From contig DKBE01000012.1 of assembly GCA_002451085.1 (NCBI GenBank), positions 12,255 to 26,611 of the forward strand: DNA of 14,357 nucleotides, written 5' to 3'. The DNA is from Proteobacteria bacterium UBA6908. GTDB taxonomy: Bacteria > Pseudomonadota > Gammaproteobacteria > Acidiferrobacterales > UBA6901. The stretch's first letter is position 1; every line of letters starts with the position of its first letter. Positions 6,866 through 14,357 of the stretch are shown here, one piece after another. A program made the translations under genes and the position numbers. Below the pieces are notes generated by a model. The model did no database searches and was not told the DNA's origin. It saw nothing but the letters and a program-made list of their open reading frames with translations.

Positions 6866-9800
6866 CTATAGCCGCGATGCCGGGGCCGATGTCTTGGACG
6901 GCTCGTGCTTGCCGAGCCGTTCATATTTTGCCAGCAGTTCATAGACGCAAGGCACGACCAACAGCGTCAGCAATGTGGAAACGATCACGCCACCAATGAC
7001 GGCTATTGCCATCGGTGCGCGTAATTCGGCGCCGGGGCCGAAGGCCAGCGCCAGCGGCAGTGCCGCCGCAATGGTGGCGAACGACGTCATCAGGATGGGT
7101 CGCAGCCTTACCGGGCAGGCTTCCAGCAGTGCGGCACGCACCGACACCTTGCCACGCTCGCGTACCTGATTGGCGAAATCCACCAGCAGGATCGAATTCT
7201 TTTTAACGATGCCCATCAGCAGGATCAGGCCGATAAAGCTGAAGATATTGATCGAGTGCCCGAATAACAGCAATGTCAGGAAGGCACCGGACACGCTGAA
7301 CGGCAACGCGATCAGCACGGTGACCGGATGGATGAAGCTGTTGAACTGCGAGGCCAGCACCATGTAGGACACCACTACGCCCAGCAGCAGCACAAACCAC
7401 AGGCTCGCAAACGATTCCTGAAAAGATTGCGATCCACCGACGAAACGCACGTGGTAATCGGACGGCAGCACTTCCGCGGCAATGGTGCGCGCAGCCGCCA
7501 ACGCGTCCTGTTGCGATTGGCCGGCTTTCACGTTGGCAAAAATCTTGATGGCCCGTTCGCGGTCATTGCGATTGATTTGCGCCAGACTTCGGGTCTCGCG
7601 AATCTGAACCACCTCGGAGAGCGGGATCAGTTCGCCGCGATTGTTGCGCACAAAGATGCGCCGGATCTGATCAGCCCGGCTGCGTTCTTCCTCGCGCAGC
7701 CGCACGCGAATATCGTAACGGTGCCCGCCCGAAGAGTATTGCCCGGCCACGACACCGCCCACCATGGCGTTGACGGTTCGGGTAATGGCCTGGATGCTTA
7801 CCCCGCGCAAGGCCGCCTGCTCGCGGTCCGGAATGACCTGAATCTCGGGCTTGCCCAGGAGGTAATCGGTATCCGTGTCCGTCACCAGTCCGCTCGCATC
7901 CAGCTTTTCCGTGATCGTCTCTGAATACTCAGCGAGCTTGTCCCAGTCGCGGCCCTGGATGGTGAATTCGACCGGGAAACCGCGGGACGCCGAAAATCCG
8001 CGCATCGACAGATCCTGGATGGCGGCCTTGAGTTTCATTTTGCGCAACGCCTTGCGTGACACCTCCATCAGCTCCTGCTGGCTGAGTTCGTGGCCGGCCT
8101 CGGGGTCGATACCACGCTCACCCTTTGGCTTCATGCTGATAAAGACATTGGCGACGTTGGCCTGACCGCCGACACCGAAACCGCCAACCGCCACATACAC
8201 GCGCCGGATCTCCGGCCGGGACATAAAGAATTTCTCGACTTCGCGGGTCTTGCCATCCGTAAATTCGAGGGAGGATTCGACCGGGGTTTGCAGGCGAACG
8301 ATAAAAATGCCCTGGTCCTGCACCGGCATGAATTCCTTGCGGATGTACGGGTAACTGCCAAGCGATACCGCAAAGAACAGCGCCGAGCCGAGAATCACCT
8401 TCCAGGGATGGGTTAGCGCCACGCGCAAGACCCGTTCGTACAGGGCGGCAGTCTTTTTAAAAATCAATTCGGATGCACGCCCGACACGCGTCGTTCGATC
8501 GCCGGCCTCGACAAATTGTGCGGATCGCATCGATGTCAGGGTCAGCGCTTCCAACAGCGAGAGCATCACCGCCGCCGTCATGGTGACACCGAACTGGAAA
8601 AAGAACTTTCCGATCACACCGGTCATGAAAGCCACCGGCAGGAAGATCGCCACTACCGCGAGGGTGGCGGCCAGCGCCGCAAACGTAACCTGGCGGGTGC
8701 CATCAAGCGCTGCCTCAATTCGTCCCTTGCCCATTTCGCGATGGCGGACGATGTTTTCCAGCACCATGATGGCGTCATCCACCACGATTCCGATCGCCAG
8801 ACTCAAACCCAGCAAGGTGAAGGTGTTGAGGGTGAATCCGAAAATGTTCAGCACGATAAACGTGCCGATGATCGAGGTGGGAATGGCCAGAATGACATTG
8901 AAGGTGGCTGACCAGCTGCCGAGAAACAGCCAGCACACCAGCGCCGTGACCAGGGCCGACAGCACCAGTGCAAATTTGAATTCGTTGACCGAGTCCTCGA
9001 TAAACTGCGTCGTGTCGAAGTTGACATCGATCGCCATGCCCTCGGGAAGCTGCGGACGGATTTCGGCCATGCGCGCCTTGACCGCCTGGGCGACGGCAAC
9101 CGTATTCGACCCGCGCTGCTTGCGGATGCCGAGACCGACCGCGCGCACACCATTGGCGCGGGAAATGCGGCGCACGTCATCAAGCCCGTCCTCGATGCTG
9201 GCGACCTGATTGAGGAAAATGCGCGAATACACCGGCTGGCTGCCGCGCCCACTAATAACGATCTTCTCGAATTCCTTGCTGGTGCGTGCCTCGCCCAGCG
9301 TCCGAACGTCATACTCCTTCTCTCCGGCGGTGATCTGCCCGGCCGGAAGTTCGGAATGTTCCGTCTGGATAGTATTGAGCACGTCGGTGACGGCCAATTC
9401 GTAGCGGTTCAAGGCACGGCCCGAGACCCAGACCCGCAGGTTCGGATCGACATAACCGCCGTACAGGATTTCGCCGACACCGGACACCGAAGAGAACTTG
9501 TCCTTGAGGGTGTCCTTGATGTAGCGCATCAGCTCGCGCAGTTCATGGCGGTCGGTAGTGACCGACATCCACAGGATCGGCTGGTCTTCCGGATTGGTCT
9601 TGCTGATGACGGGTGGCTCGATGTCGGCCGGGAGATAGCGCTGTGCGGCCGCCACCTTGGTCTGGACTTCGCGCAGGGCATCGGCAATGTCGCGGTTCAA
9701 TTCAAATTCGACGCTGATCGAGGCATAGCCGTAGCGCGAGGTCGAGGAGACGCTGCGTACACCTTCCACGGTCATTACCGCGTCTTCGATGAGATCGACA

Positions 9801-9988
9801 ACATTGGTTTCGACGATCTCGGGTGCCGCGCCGGGATAATTGACGGCGATCGAAACCACCGGAAAATCGACATCCGGCAACTGGCTGACGCCCATGCGAC
9901 TCATGGAAATGAGGCCGAACAGGATCAGTCCGGACATCAGCATCCAGGCAAACACCGGACGCCGGATGGAGATATCCGGCAGGCTCAT
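6866..9988 (-). CDS. RND efflux transporter permease, AcrB/MexB type (HAE1)
   Basis: This 1040-residue protein has full-length AcrB-type layout: an N-terminal transmembrane helix (about 10-30), a large porter/docking domain, a helix cluster (about 340-470 with more near 530), a second periplasmic domain, and a final helix cluster (about 865-1020). The proton-relay residues are present: Asp404-Asp405 in GIVVDDAIMVLENI, Lys930 in GIVKKNSILLVDFAN, and Thr968 in RPILMTSF, matching E. coli D407, D408, K940 and T978. It should use proton motive force to export hydrophobic compounds from the periplasm or inner membrane; the substrate cannot be told from sequence. There is no sign of a CusA-type metal pump. 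The ATG overlaps the TolC-like stop by ATGA (9985-9988). No adaptor gene is nearby, although RND pumps need one. Confidence 0.95.
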   Translation of the reverse strand: MSLPDISIRRPVFAWMLMSGLILFGLISMSRMGVSQLPDVDFPVVSIAVNYPGAAPEIVETNVVDLIEDAVMTVEGVRSVSSTSRYGYASISVEFELNRDIADALREVQTKVAAAQRYLPADIEPPVISKTNPEDQPILWMSVTTDRHELRELMRYIKDTLKDKFSSVSGVGEILYGGYVDPNLRVWVSGRALNRYELAVTDVLNTIQTEHSELPAGQITAGEKEYDVRTLGEARTSKEFEKIVISGRGSQPVYSRIFLNQVASIEDGLDDVRRISRANGVRAVGLGIRKQRGSNTVAVAQAVKARMAEIRPQLPEGMAIDVNFDTTQFIEDSVNEFKFALVLSALVTALVCWLFLGSWSATFNVILAIPTSIIGTFIVLNIFGFTLNTFTLLGLSLAIGIVVDDAIMVLENIVRHREMGKGRIEAALDGTRQVTFAALAATLAVVAIFLPVAFMTGVIGKFFFQFGVTMTAAVMLSLLEALTLTSMRSAQFVEAGDRTTRVGRASELIFKKTAALYERVLRVALTHPWKVILGSALFFAVSLGSYPYIRKEFMPVQDQGIFIVRLQTPVESSLEFTDGKTREVEKFFMSRPEIRRVYVAVGGFGVGGQANVANVFISMKPKGERGIDPEAGHELSQQELMEVSRKALRKMKLKAAIQDLSMRGFSASRGFPVEFTIQGRDWDKLAEYSETITEKLDASGLVTDTDTDYLLGKPEIQVIPDREQAALRGVSIQAITRTVNAMVGGVVAGQYSSGGHRYDIRVRLREEERSRADQIRRIFVRNNRGELIPLSEVVQIRETRSLAQINRNDRERAIKIFANVKAGQSQQDALAAARTIAAEVLPSDYHVRFVGGSQSFQESFASLWFVLLLGVVVSYMVLASQFNSFIHPVTVLIALPFSVSGAFLTLLLFGHSINIFSFIGLILLMGIVKKNSILLVDFANQVRERGKVSVRAALLEACPVRLRPILMTSFATIAAALPLALAFGPGAELRAPMAIAVIGGVIVSTLLTLLVVPCVYELLAKYERLGKHEPSKTSAPASRL

Positions 9989-11280
9989 GGCTTGCGCTCC
10001 GCTGACAGTTCGGAGCGACGACTCGAGGCCGCTTGCAGCCGGAGAAAATCAAGCTTGGCCGTGAACCGCGCACGGTCCAGGGCACGCTGGTTCTGCTGAT
10101 AGGTAGTGAGCGCCTGCAATACGTCGAGATTGGTCACGAGGCCAAGACGATACTCGCGCGACTGCGCTTCGTAACTCTTGCGCGCCGCCTCGGTGGATTT
10201 TTCAAGCGCCGCCACCTGCGCCCGGTCCGCGATCAGGTTTTCGTACAGCGAGCGGACTTCCTGTTCCGCGAGCCGGCGCACCTGACTGAGCGCGAGTTCC
10301 GCCTGTGATTGCTGCGACCCGGCCTCACGAACCTTGGATTGCATGCTGCCGCCAGAATAGATCGGAATGGTCAGGGCCACCTGCACATCCCAGTTAATGT
10401 CATCTAGGTATCCGGGACGCTCGAAATAGTAATTGCCATTGAGGTCGAGTGACGGCAGGTGCGCACCCTTGGCGATGGTGACATTTTCCTGGGCAGCCGT
10501 GAGGCGTTTCTCGCTGGCCTGGACATCCGGACGCTCGGACACTCCGGCGAGATAGCGGTCGAGCGGTTCAGGGGCCGGCGATTCCGGTTCCGAGTCCTTC
10601 AGGAGCGTGGTTGCGTCGTACCCACTGAGAAAGGCCAGTGTTTCGCGTGCCACCCGCAGCTGGCCCTGCTGCTGTTCGATCTGAGCGCGCAACGTGCTGA
10701 TCGTGGCCTGGACGTTCAGCTCTTCGCTGGCCCGTGAACGTCCGATCCGGATCCGCGCCTGGATATCTTTTTCACGCTCTTCGTTCTGGCGGATTTCCTC
10801 GTCGAGATTGCGCAGTTCCTGCTCCAGCGACAGTACGGTGTAGTAATTCAGCACCACGTCCTTGAACAGCAGCAACCGAGCGTTCCGGTAATCGGCTCCC
10901 TGGGCATCGGTCAGGGCGCGGGTCTGGCGCAAAGCTGCAAATTCGCGAAAACCCCGAAACAGCGGCTGATTGGCCGTGAGCTTGGCCACTGGCTGACGGC
11001 TGAGATTCGAGGGGGTCGTGCCCGGGGCACCCGGTGGCGGTTCTTCCTGCCAGGTATAACTGGCCACACCGTTCAGTGTGGGCAGCAACGCGGCGGAGGC
11101 CTGCTTGTTGCGCTCCTCGGCCTGACGAATGAGTTCTGACTGGGTCGCGACAACTTCACTGCGCTGCAGCGCCGCCGAGAAATACTCGTCGAGCGTCAAT
11201 GTCGGAGCCGCCTCAACCCGAGGCAAACCCGACACAACACCGGCTGCAATCAACAGCGGGATTGCGTACCGCGAAACCAT
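9985..11280 (-). CDS. TolC-family outer membrane efflux protein
   Basis: This 431-residue protein has a cleavable-looking signal peptide (SRYAIPLLIAAGVVSGLPRV, ending near EAA) and two outer-membrane-efflux repeats typical of TolC-like channels. The first repeat includes LTLDEYFSAALQRSEVVATQ and a long helical part rich in Glu, Gln and Ala; the second starts with LDRYLAGVSERPDVQASEKR and includes LTIPIYSGGSMQSKVREA. Trimers would form the outer-membrane and periplasmic tunnel for the RND pump encoded immediately downstream. The start is ambiguous: ATG 11280 gives a compact signal peptide, while GTG 11292 and TTG 11295 would add a few residues. Lack of a lipobox distinguishes it from OprM/CusC-like lipoproteins. 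It is the first gene of the pump transcript. Confidence 0.92.
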   Translation of the reverse strand: MVSRYAIPLLIAAGVVSGLPRVEAAPTLTLDEYFSAALQRSEVVATQSELIRQAEERNKQASAALLPTLNGVASYTWQEEPPPGAPGTTPSNLSRQPVAKLTANQPLFRGFREFAALRQTRALTDAQGADYRNARLLLFKDVVLNYYTVLSLEQELRNLDEEIRQNEEREKDIQARIRIGRSRASEELNVQATISTLRAQIEQQQGQLRVARETLAFLSGYDATTLLKDSEPESPAPEPLDRYLAGVSERPDVQASEKRLTAAQENVTIAKGAHLPSLDLNGNYYFERPGYLDDINWDVQVALTIPIYSGGSMQSKVREAGSQQSQAELALSQVRRLAEQEVRSLYENLIADRAQVAALEKSTEAARKSYEAQSREYRLGLVTNLDVLQALTTYQQNQRALDRARFTAKLDFLRLQAASSRRSELSAERKP

Positions 11281-11347
11281 ATGACGCGTCACCAATACCC
11301 CGTCTGCGGACTGGAAGGACCACCGGCCACCCGGACCGGATTCGCAT

Positions 11348-11377
11348 CATATATTACGCCTTTAATCCGCGCAGCAA
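11348..11377 (-). promoter_or_regulatory. Possible sigma-70 promoter for tolC-like/RND operon
   Basis: On the minus strand, TTGCTG (11372-11377) and TATATG (11348-11353) are separated by 18 bases within the only AT-rich patch of the 162-base gap (11281-11442) upstream of the TolC-like gene. An overlapping TAATAT is an alternative -10. The rest of the gap shows nothing recognisable. Confidence 0.35.
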
Positions 11378-11442
11378 GACTGCCGCCGACAATGGTTCTG
11401 GGCAAGACACGAGATGGGCCCGGGCCGACAGAAACCCGGTGG

Positions 11443-12189
11443 CTACCAGCCGATTTCGGCAGCCGTAGCATAGCCAATCACCGTATCCGCCAGACTGTGC
11501 GGCATTTCCGCGCGGTGTTCGGTCACCGGGATTCGGCCGGCCATGATCTCTGCCTGCTGCTGGGGATGCAGGGGGTAGGCATGAAGGTCGGCATACCCCT
11601 GTGGATTGAGTGGCTGACCGCTGGCGTCGTACTTGTCGATGGCACCGAGGGTGTGCAGCAACTCATGGGCAATCACGATATTGTTTTGCGCTTGCTGACT
11701 GTCGCTGGCGAATACGTGCACCACCCCCAGCAAGCCCTTCTGTAGTCCCAACGAATGCGGCAAGGACTGGTTAAACGTCGGCTCGTGATACAGCACGAAC
11801 ATCCGCACTTGGCCGAGGCTTGCCCAGAATGGCGTGTGACGAAACCCGTACCAGCGCAATCGCAGGCTGTACTGTATCGCCTCCAGCGCACTCCGCGGTT
11901 GCATGTGTGGCGGCAGTTCACGCAAGGGTTGCGCCACCTTCAGCCGCGGTGCGGGAAATGATTTCTTCCAGCGTCGCCCCTCGCTGACCAGATAGGACTC
12001 GATTTCCTGATAGTTTCCAGGCCGTAGCTGGCTGACAAAGGCAGCGCTCGCCGAATCCAGGGCAATGGGATAGATCGTCACCTCGAGCGGCCGTGACCAG
12101 CCGCGCACCCACAAACGTTCGCCCAGTGTCATGGCCATGACCAACGCGAGGACGATCAATAATAATGTGATACGGGTCAGGCGTGACAT
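11443..12189 (-). CDS. Membrane-anchored metzincin-like putative zinc metalloprotease
   Basis: This 248-residue protein is not one I can assign to a named family. An N-terminal hydrophobic segment (residues 7-23, RITLLLIVLALVMAM) should act as signal anchor, placing the rest in the periplasm. The key motif is HELLHTLGAID (175-185), which fits HExxHxxGxxD, the metzincin zinc signature with Asp as third ligand, as known in snapalysin-type enzymes. A possible Met-turn follows as AEIMAGRIP (Met216). The middle contains aromatic-rich LRLRWYGFRHTPFWASLG. The start ATG 12189 overlaps the end of the AlgH/YqgE-like gene by 13 bases, so the pair is probably translationally coupled. The protease role is inferred from the motif; the substrate is unknown. 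Confidence 0.75.
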   Translation of the reverse strand: MSRLTRITLLLIVLALVMAMTLGERLWVRGWSRPLEVTIYPIALDSASAAFVSQLRPGNYQEIESYLVSEGRRWKKSFPAPRLKVAQPLRELPPHMQPRSALEAIQYSLRLRWYGFRHTPFWASLGQVRMFVLYHEPTFNQSLPHSLGLQKGLLGVVHVFASDSQQAQNNIVIAHELLHTLGAIDKYDASGQPLNPQGYADLHAYPLHPQQQAEIMAGRIPVTEHRAEMPHSLADTVIGYATAAEIGW

Positions 12190-12851
12190 TCTATGGTTCC
12201 AGCTGGTGTGGCGGGTTCACGGACTTGCGGAGCGTGCACCCGGATTCCGGGCGGATCCAGACGATCGATCAGTTCTTCCCACAGATCGTTCGGGTTGTCG
12301 TGAAAGATCATGGCTGTCTCGGCGCGCATCACACGCCAGGCTCCGACGGCCAGCTCATTCGCCAGTTGGCCACGGGTCCAACCGGTATAACCGGCATACA
12401 CACGCAGATCCCGGGCCGGTTTGCGACGCTCCAGCAATGCTTCCAGCACTTCACGCTCGAGGCTGAATGAAACCCCGTCCATCAACGGCGCGATCCCCGA
12501 GGCGGTCTTTTCGTGGCGCATCAACATCAAAAGGGTATCCGGAGACACCGGTCCGCCCAGATAAATCGCGTGTCCGGATTTTCGGGCGTGCGGAAGTTCG
12601 GGAAGCAGCTGTTCGAGCAGGAAACCGGTGCGGCGGTTCAGGATGACGCCGATGGATCCGTGGTCATCGTGCTGCAGCAGCAGCACCACGGTATTCGTGA
12701 AATAAGAGCCGGTAAGATTGCGGTCGGCTACCAGCACCACACCGGCATCGATGTCCGACGATCCATTGCCTGCCCCGTCGCGTGCTGCCGCCGGGCTGGA
12801 GGACCCCATCAGCAATCCGGCAATAATCAGAAGTGCGGCAATGGGATGCAC
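12177..12851 (-). CDS. YqgE/AlgH family protein with apparent signal peptide
   Basis: This protein (224 residues from GTG 12851) belongs to the YqgE/AlgH family (DUF179), whose molecular function is unclear; AlgH was linked to alginate regulation in Pseudomonas. Signatures are YFTNTVVLLLQHDDHGSIGV, the next residues ILNRR, YLGGPVSPDTLL, and YAGYTGWTRGQLANELAVGA. Members are usually about 190 residues and cytoplasmic. Here a hydrophobic stretch HPIAALLIIAGLLMGSSSPA ending AAA precedes the domain, suggesting export. The start is uncertain: GTG 12851 has only a weak GAGA upstream, while TTG 12887 would add FARREPSV and supply the positive charge expected before a signal peptide. It is the first gene of a two-gene unit with the metzincin-like protease, divergent from the small lipoprotein. 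Confidence 0.88.
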   Translation of the reverse strand: MHPIAALLIIAGLLMGSSSPAAARDGAGNGSSDIDAGVVLVADRNLTGSYFTNTVVLLLQHDDHGSIGVILNRRTGFLLEQLLPELPHARKSGHAIYLGGPVSPDTLLMLMRHEKTASGIAPLMDGVSFSLEREVLEALLERRKPARDLRVYAGYTGWTRGQLANELAVGAWRVMRAETAMIFHDNPNDLWEELIDRLDPPGIRVHAPQVREPATPAGTIECHA

Positions 12852-12896
12852 GGAAGGTTCTCGCCGGGCGAAATCCAAGTCTGGCAATCCGAAGTT

Positions 12897-12914
12897 GGCC
12901 TGTCAAAACAGGCC
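12897..12914. repeat. Perfect inverted repeat in divergent intergenic region
   Basis: GGCCTGT and ACAGGCC flank a 4-base CAAA loop (7-base perfect arms). It lies between the AlgH/YqgE-like gene and the small lipoprotein gene, with no T-run on either side. It could be an operator or an RNA hairpin in the leader of the minus-strand gene. Confidence 0.55.
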
Positions 12915-12919
12915 CACAC

Positions 12920-12948
12920 TGGAGACCCGGAACAACCCTGGCTATTCT
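12920..12948 (+). promoter_or_regulatory. Possible sigma-70 promoter for the small lipoprotein gene
   Basis: TGGAGA (12920-12925) and TATTCT (12943-12948) each match consensus at 4 of 6 positions and are spaced 17 bases apart. They predict a transcript starting near 12955, about 25 bases before the ATG, leaving room for the AAGGAG ribosome site. Confidence 0.35.
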
Positions 12949-12979
12949 TGAGGGGCACCCATTGACCAAGGAGATCTTC

Positions 12980-13189
12980 ATGTACCGCTATCCGCTCGTG
13001 ATCATGGCGATACTGATAAGCGGCTGCGGCGTGGAGCTGGCCGGTACCGCCGCCGTCAGCGGCGTCAGCAAGGCGCAGGAAGCCCAACAGGCCCAGCAAA
13101 ACCTGCAGCGCTTCCAGCAGAAGCTCGATGCAGCCAACCAGACGTCCCAACAGCAGCGTGACGCGGCCGAAGGGGCTGCCGGTCAGTAA
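12980..13189 (+). CDS. Small lipoprotein with predicted coiled coil
   Basis: This 69-residue protein starts at ATG 12980, where AAGGAG (12968-12973) lies 6 bases upstream, so the start is well supported even though the frame stays open further upstream. The signal is MYRYPLVIMAILISGC, with lipobox ISGC and Cys16 as the probable lipidation site. The mature part has a small Ala/Gly/Val segment (AGTAAVSGVSKA) and then a Gln-rich helix, about residues 34-65, with coiled-coil character (QQNLQRFQQKLDAAN). It resembles short Lpp-like or entericidin-like envelope lipoproteins in form only; I do not recognise the family. The C-terminus lacks the Lys that joins Lpp to peptidoglycan. Confidence 0.8.
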   Translation: MYRYPLVIMAILISGCGVELAGTAAVSGVSKAQEAQQAQQNLQRFQQKLDAANQTSQQQRDAAEGAAGQ

Positions 13190-13209
13190 TCGGCAAGGCC
13201 GGATTGGGC

Positions 13210-13242
13210 CGGTCAGATCGACGGCCCGTCCGTCGCTGACCG
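13210..13242. terminator. Compound hairpin between convergent genes
   Basis: CGGTCAG (13210-13216) pairs with CTGACCG (13236-13242), and within it CGACGG (13219-13224) pairs with CCGTCG (13230-13235) around a 5-base loop; only a 2-base AT bulge interrupts the 13 base pairs. It lies in the 73-base gap between the lipoprotein stop and the helicase stop and can fold on both strands. No U-run follows on either side, so it could be a weak or bidirectional terminator or a 3'-end stabiliser. Confidence 0.55.
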
Positions 13243-13262
13243 CGCGTTATGCGAGGACGCGT

Positions 13263-14357
13263 TCAGTCATCTCGCCGGTTGCCGCCAAACAACGCCGGCA
13301 CCTCACGTTCCCTGCGCCGGGGAGCTTTTCCCTTCGAAGGATGTGCAGTGGAGTGCCGCGACGGCGAATGTGACGGTCGCGATGGCTGTCCGTGACGGCG
13401 ATTGCCATCCGGAGCATCGGGTAAACGGCGATTGCCATCCACATCACGCTGGGCAGTATGATGTGGTGCCTGTGGATCCCTGCCGGGATGGGTTGATGGT
13501 GCATGCGGGCGCGGGTGCGATGGTCCGCGACCGGGTCGGGCCTGGCTGGACCGCTGGCCGTCACCGCGCCTTGGTTCCTGATCGCCACGGCGCGGACTTC
13601 CACCCTGATGGTGGCGCTGACTGTGGCGCTGTCCTGACGGCGGACCACTGCGGCGCTGGCCACGACCCTGGACAATCGGTTCGGCCCGAATGGATGGATC
13701 CGGCTCGTAACCGGCGATCACCACCTTCGGAATTTCGCGCTTGAGCAGACGCTCGATATCGCGCAGGAAATCACGTTCATCCACACACACCAGCGACAAT
13801 GCCTCGCCTTCGTTGCCGGCGCGGCCGGTGCGGCCGATGCGATGCACATAATCTTCAGGCACATTCGGCAACTCGAAATTGACCACGTGCGGTAACTGAT
13901 CAATGTCGAGACCTCGCGCCGCGATATCGGTTGCCACCAGCACCCGTACCGCCCCCTGCTTGAAATCAGCCAGTGCGCGGGTGCGCGCACCCTGGCTCTT
14001 GTTGCCGTGAATGGCCGAAGCCGTAATGCCATCCTTGTCCAGTTGCTCGGCCAATCGGTTGGCACCGTGCTTGGTGCGGGTGAATACCAGCACCTGCTTC
14101 CAGTCGTGCGTTTGGATCAGGTGTGACAGCAATTCGCGTTTACGCACACGGTCAACCGGGTGGACCACCTGGTTGACCAGCTCTGCAGCCGTGTTCCGAC
14201 GCGCCACCTCGATCAGCGCCGGCGAGTTCAGCAGGCCATCGGCCAGTTGCTTGATCTCATCGGTGTAGGTAGCGGAAAAAAGCAGGTTCTGCCGCTGCTT
14301 CGGCAATAGCGCCAGCACCTTGCGGATGTCCCGAATAAAACCCATGTCGAGCATGCG
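13263..14357 (-). CDS. rhlE: RhlE-like DEAD-box ATP-dependent RNA helicase, N-terminal part missing
   Basis: This gene runs off the right edge; 364 C-terminal residues are visible, starting just after the DEAD motif at [15 protein letters not shown]. Motif III SAT is near residue 28, motif [17 protein letters not shown] near 88-101, motif [15 protein letters not shown] near 139-152 and motif [12 protein letters not shown] near 172-181. The missing part should hold the Q motif, Walker A and DEAD. It unwinds or remodels RNA in the cytoplasm, in ribosome assembly or RNA decay. The C-terminal tail from about residue 225 is disordered and rich in Arg, Gly, Pro, His and Ser, as in RhlE proteins, and contains a short in-frame repeat. 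The stop faces the lipoprotein gene across a strong hairpin. Confidence 0.93.
   Translation of the reverse strand, partial: RMLDMGFIRDIRKVLALLPKQRQNLLFSATYTDEIKQLADGLLNSPALIEVARRNTAAELVNQVVHPVDRVRKRELLSHLIQTHDWKQVLVFTRTKHGANRLAEQLDKDGITASAIHGNKSQGARTRALADFKQGAVRVLVATDIAARGLDIDQLPHVVNFELPNVPEDYVHRIGRTGRAGNEGEALSLVCVDERDFLRDIERLLKREIPKVVIAGYEPDPSIRAEPIVQGRGQRRSGPPSGQRHSQRHHQGGSPRRGDQEPRRGDGQRSSQARPGRGPSHPRPHAPSTHPGRDPQAPHHTAQRDVDGNRRLPDAPDGNRRHGQPSRPSHSPSRHSTAHPSKGKAPRRREREVPALFGGNRRDD
13395..13440. repeat. Direct repeat in the helicase tail
   Basis: The 16-base unit ACGGCGATTGCCATCC occurs at 13395-13410 and 13425-13440. The period of 30 bases is exactly ten codons, so the repeat is in frame and encodes two copies of DGNRR separated by LPDAP. 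It suggests tail growth by duplication. Confidence 0.8.

Noticed and set aside
8580..9209. 209-codon plus-strand open frame inside the RND permease gene
   Set aside because: It lies antisense to strongly conserved transmembrane and DD-motif coding sequence, and its product shows no recognisable motif; it is a by-product of GC-rich codon use.
13343..13744. Plus-strand open frame opposite the helicase tail
   Set aside because: The His/Asp/Gly-rich product mirrors the low-complexity Arg-rich tail on the other strand; no start signal supports it.
1..14357. tRNA, rRNA, CRISPR array, insertion sequence or phage genes
   Set aside because: No cloverleaf, repeat-spacer pattern, transposase or integrase motif, or terminal inverted repeats were seen by eye on either strand.

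Overview
The window is a GC-rich, densely coded stretch of bacterial chromosome, most likely from a gammaproteobacterium. Family content (RhlE-type helicase, AlgH/YqgE, HAE1-type RND pump with TolC-like partner, DsrC/TusE-like protein, Blc-type lipocalin) fits that class. The DsrC-like gene and an FNR-type site hint at a facultative or sulfur-metabolising lineage, but this is inference. I see no mobile elements, CRISPR arrays, rRNAs or tRNAs. Both edges cut through genes.

Region 1 (1-4069, + strand) is an operon of DUF1365 (5' end missing), a cyclopropane-fatty-acid-synthase-like methyltransferase, a lipocalin lipoprotein and a class I photolyase. The first three genes are joined by 4-base ATGA overlaps and the photolyase follows after 26 bases. 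This gene set is known from ECF sigma (RpoE)-ChrR photo-oxidative stress clusters: membrane lipid modification, lipid handling in the envelope, and light-driven DNA repair. The methyltransferase differs from E. coli Cfa at two bicarbonate-pocket positions.

Region 2 (4109-5466, + strand) holds a 328-residue conserved-looking protein of unknown function and a small stand-alone DUF504/MJ1316-type protein with a promoter-like sequence just before its start.

Region 3 (5481-11280, - strand) holds, in transcription order, a TolC-like outer-membrane factor, an AcrB-type RND permease overlapping it by ATGA, an exported UlaG-like metallo-beta-lactamase-fold hydrolase, and a DsrC/TusE-like protein. The last has its own promoter region containing a near-perfect FNR/Anr-type site spaced as in class II activated promoters. 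No periplasmic adaptor gene accompanies the pump.

Region 4 (11443-14357) holds an AlgH/YqgE-family protein with an apparent signal peptide, translationally coupled to a membrane-anchored metzincin-like putative metalloprotease (both - strand). A divergent 69-residue lipoprotein (+ strand) follows, and then the 3' part of an RhlE-like DEAD-box RNA helicase (- strand). A large compound hairpin lies between the convergent lipoprotein and helicase genes and is probably a shared terminator.
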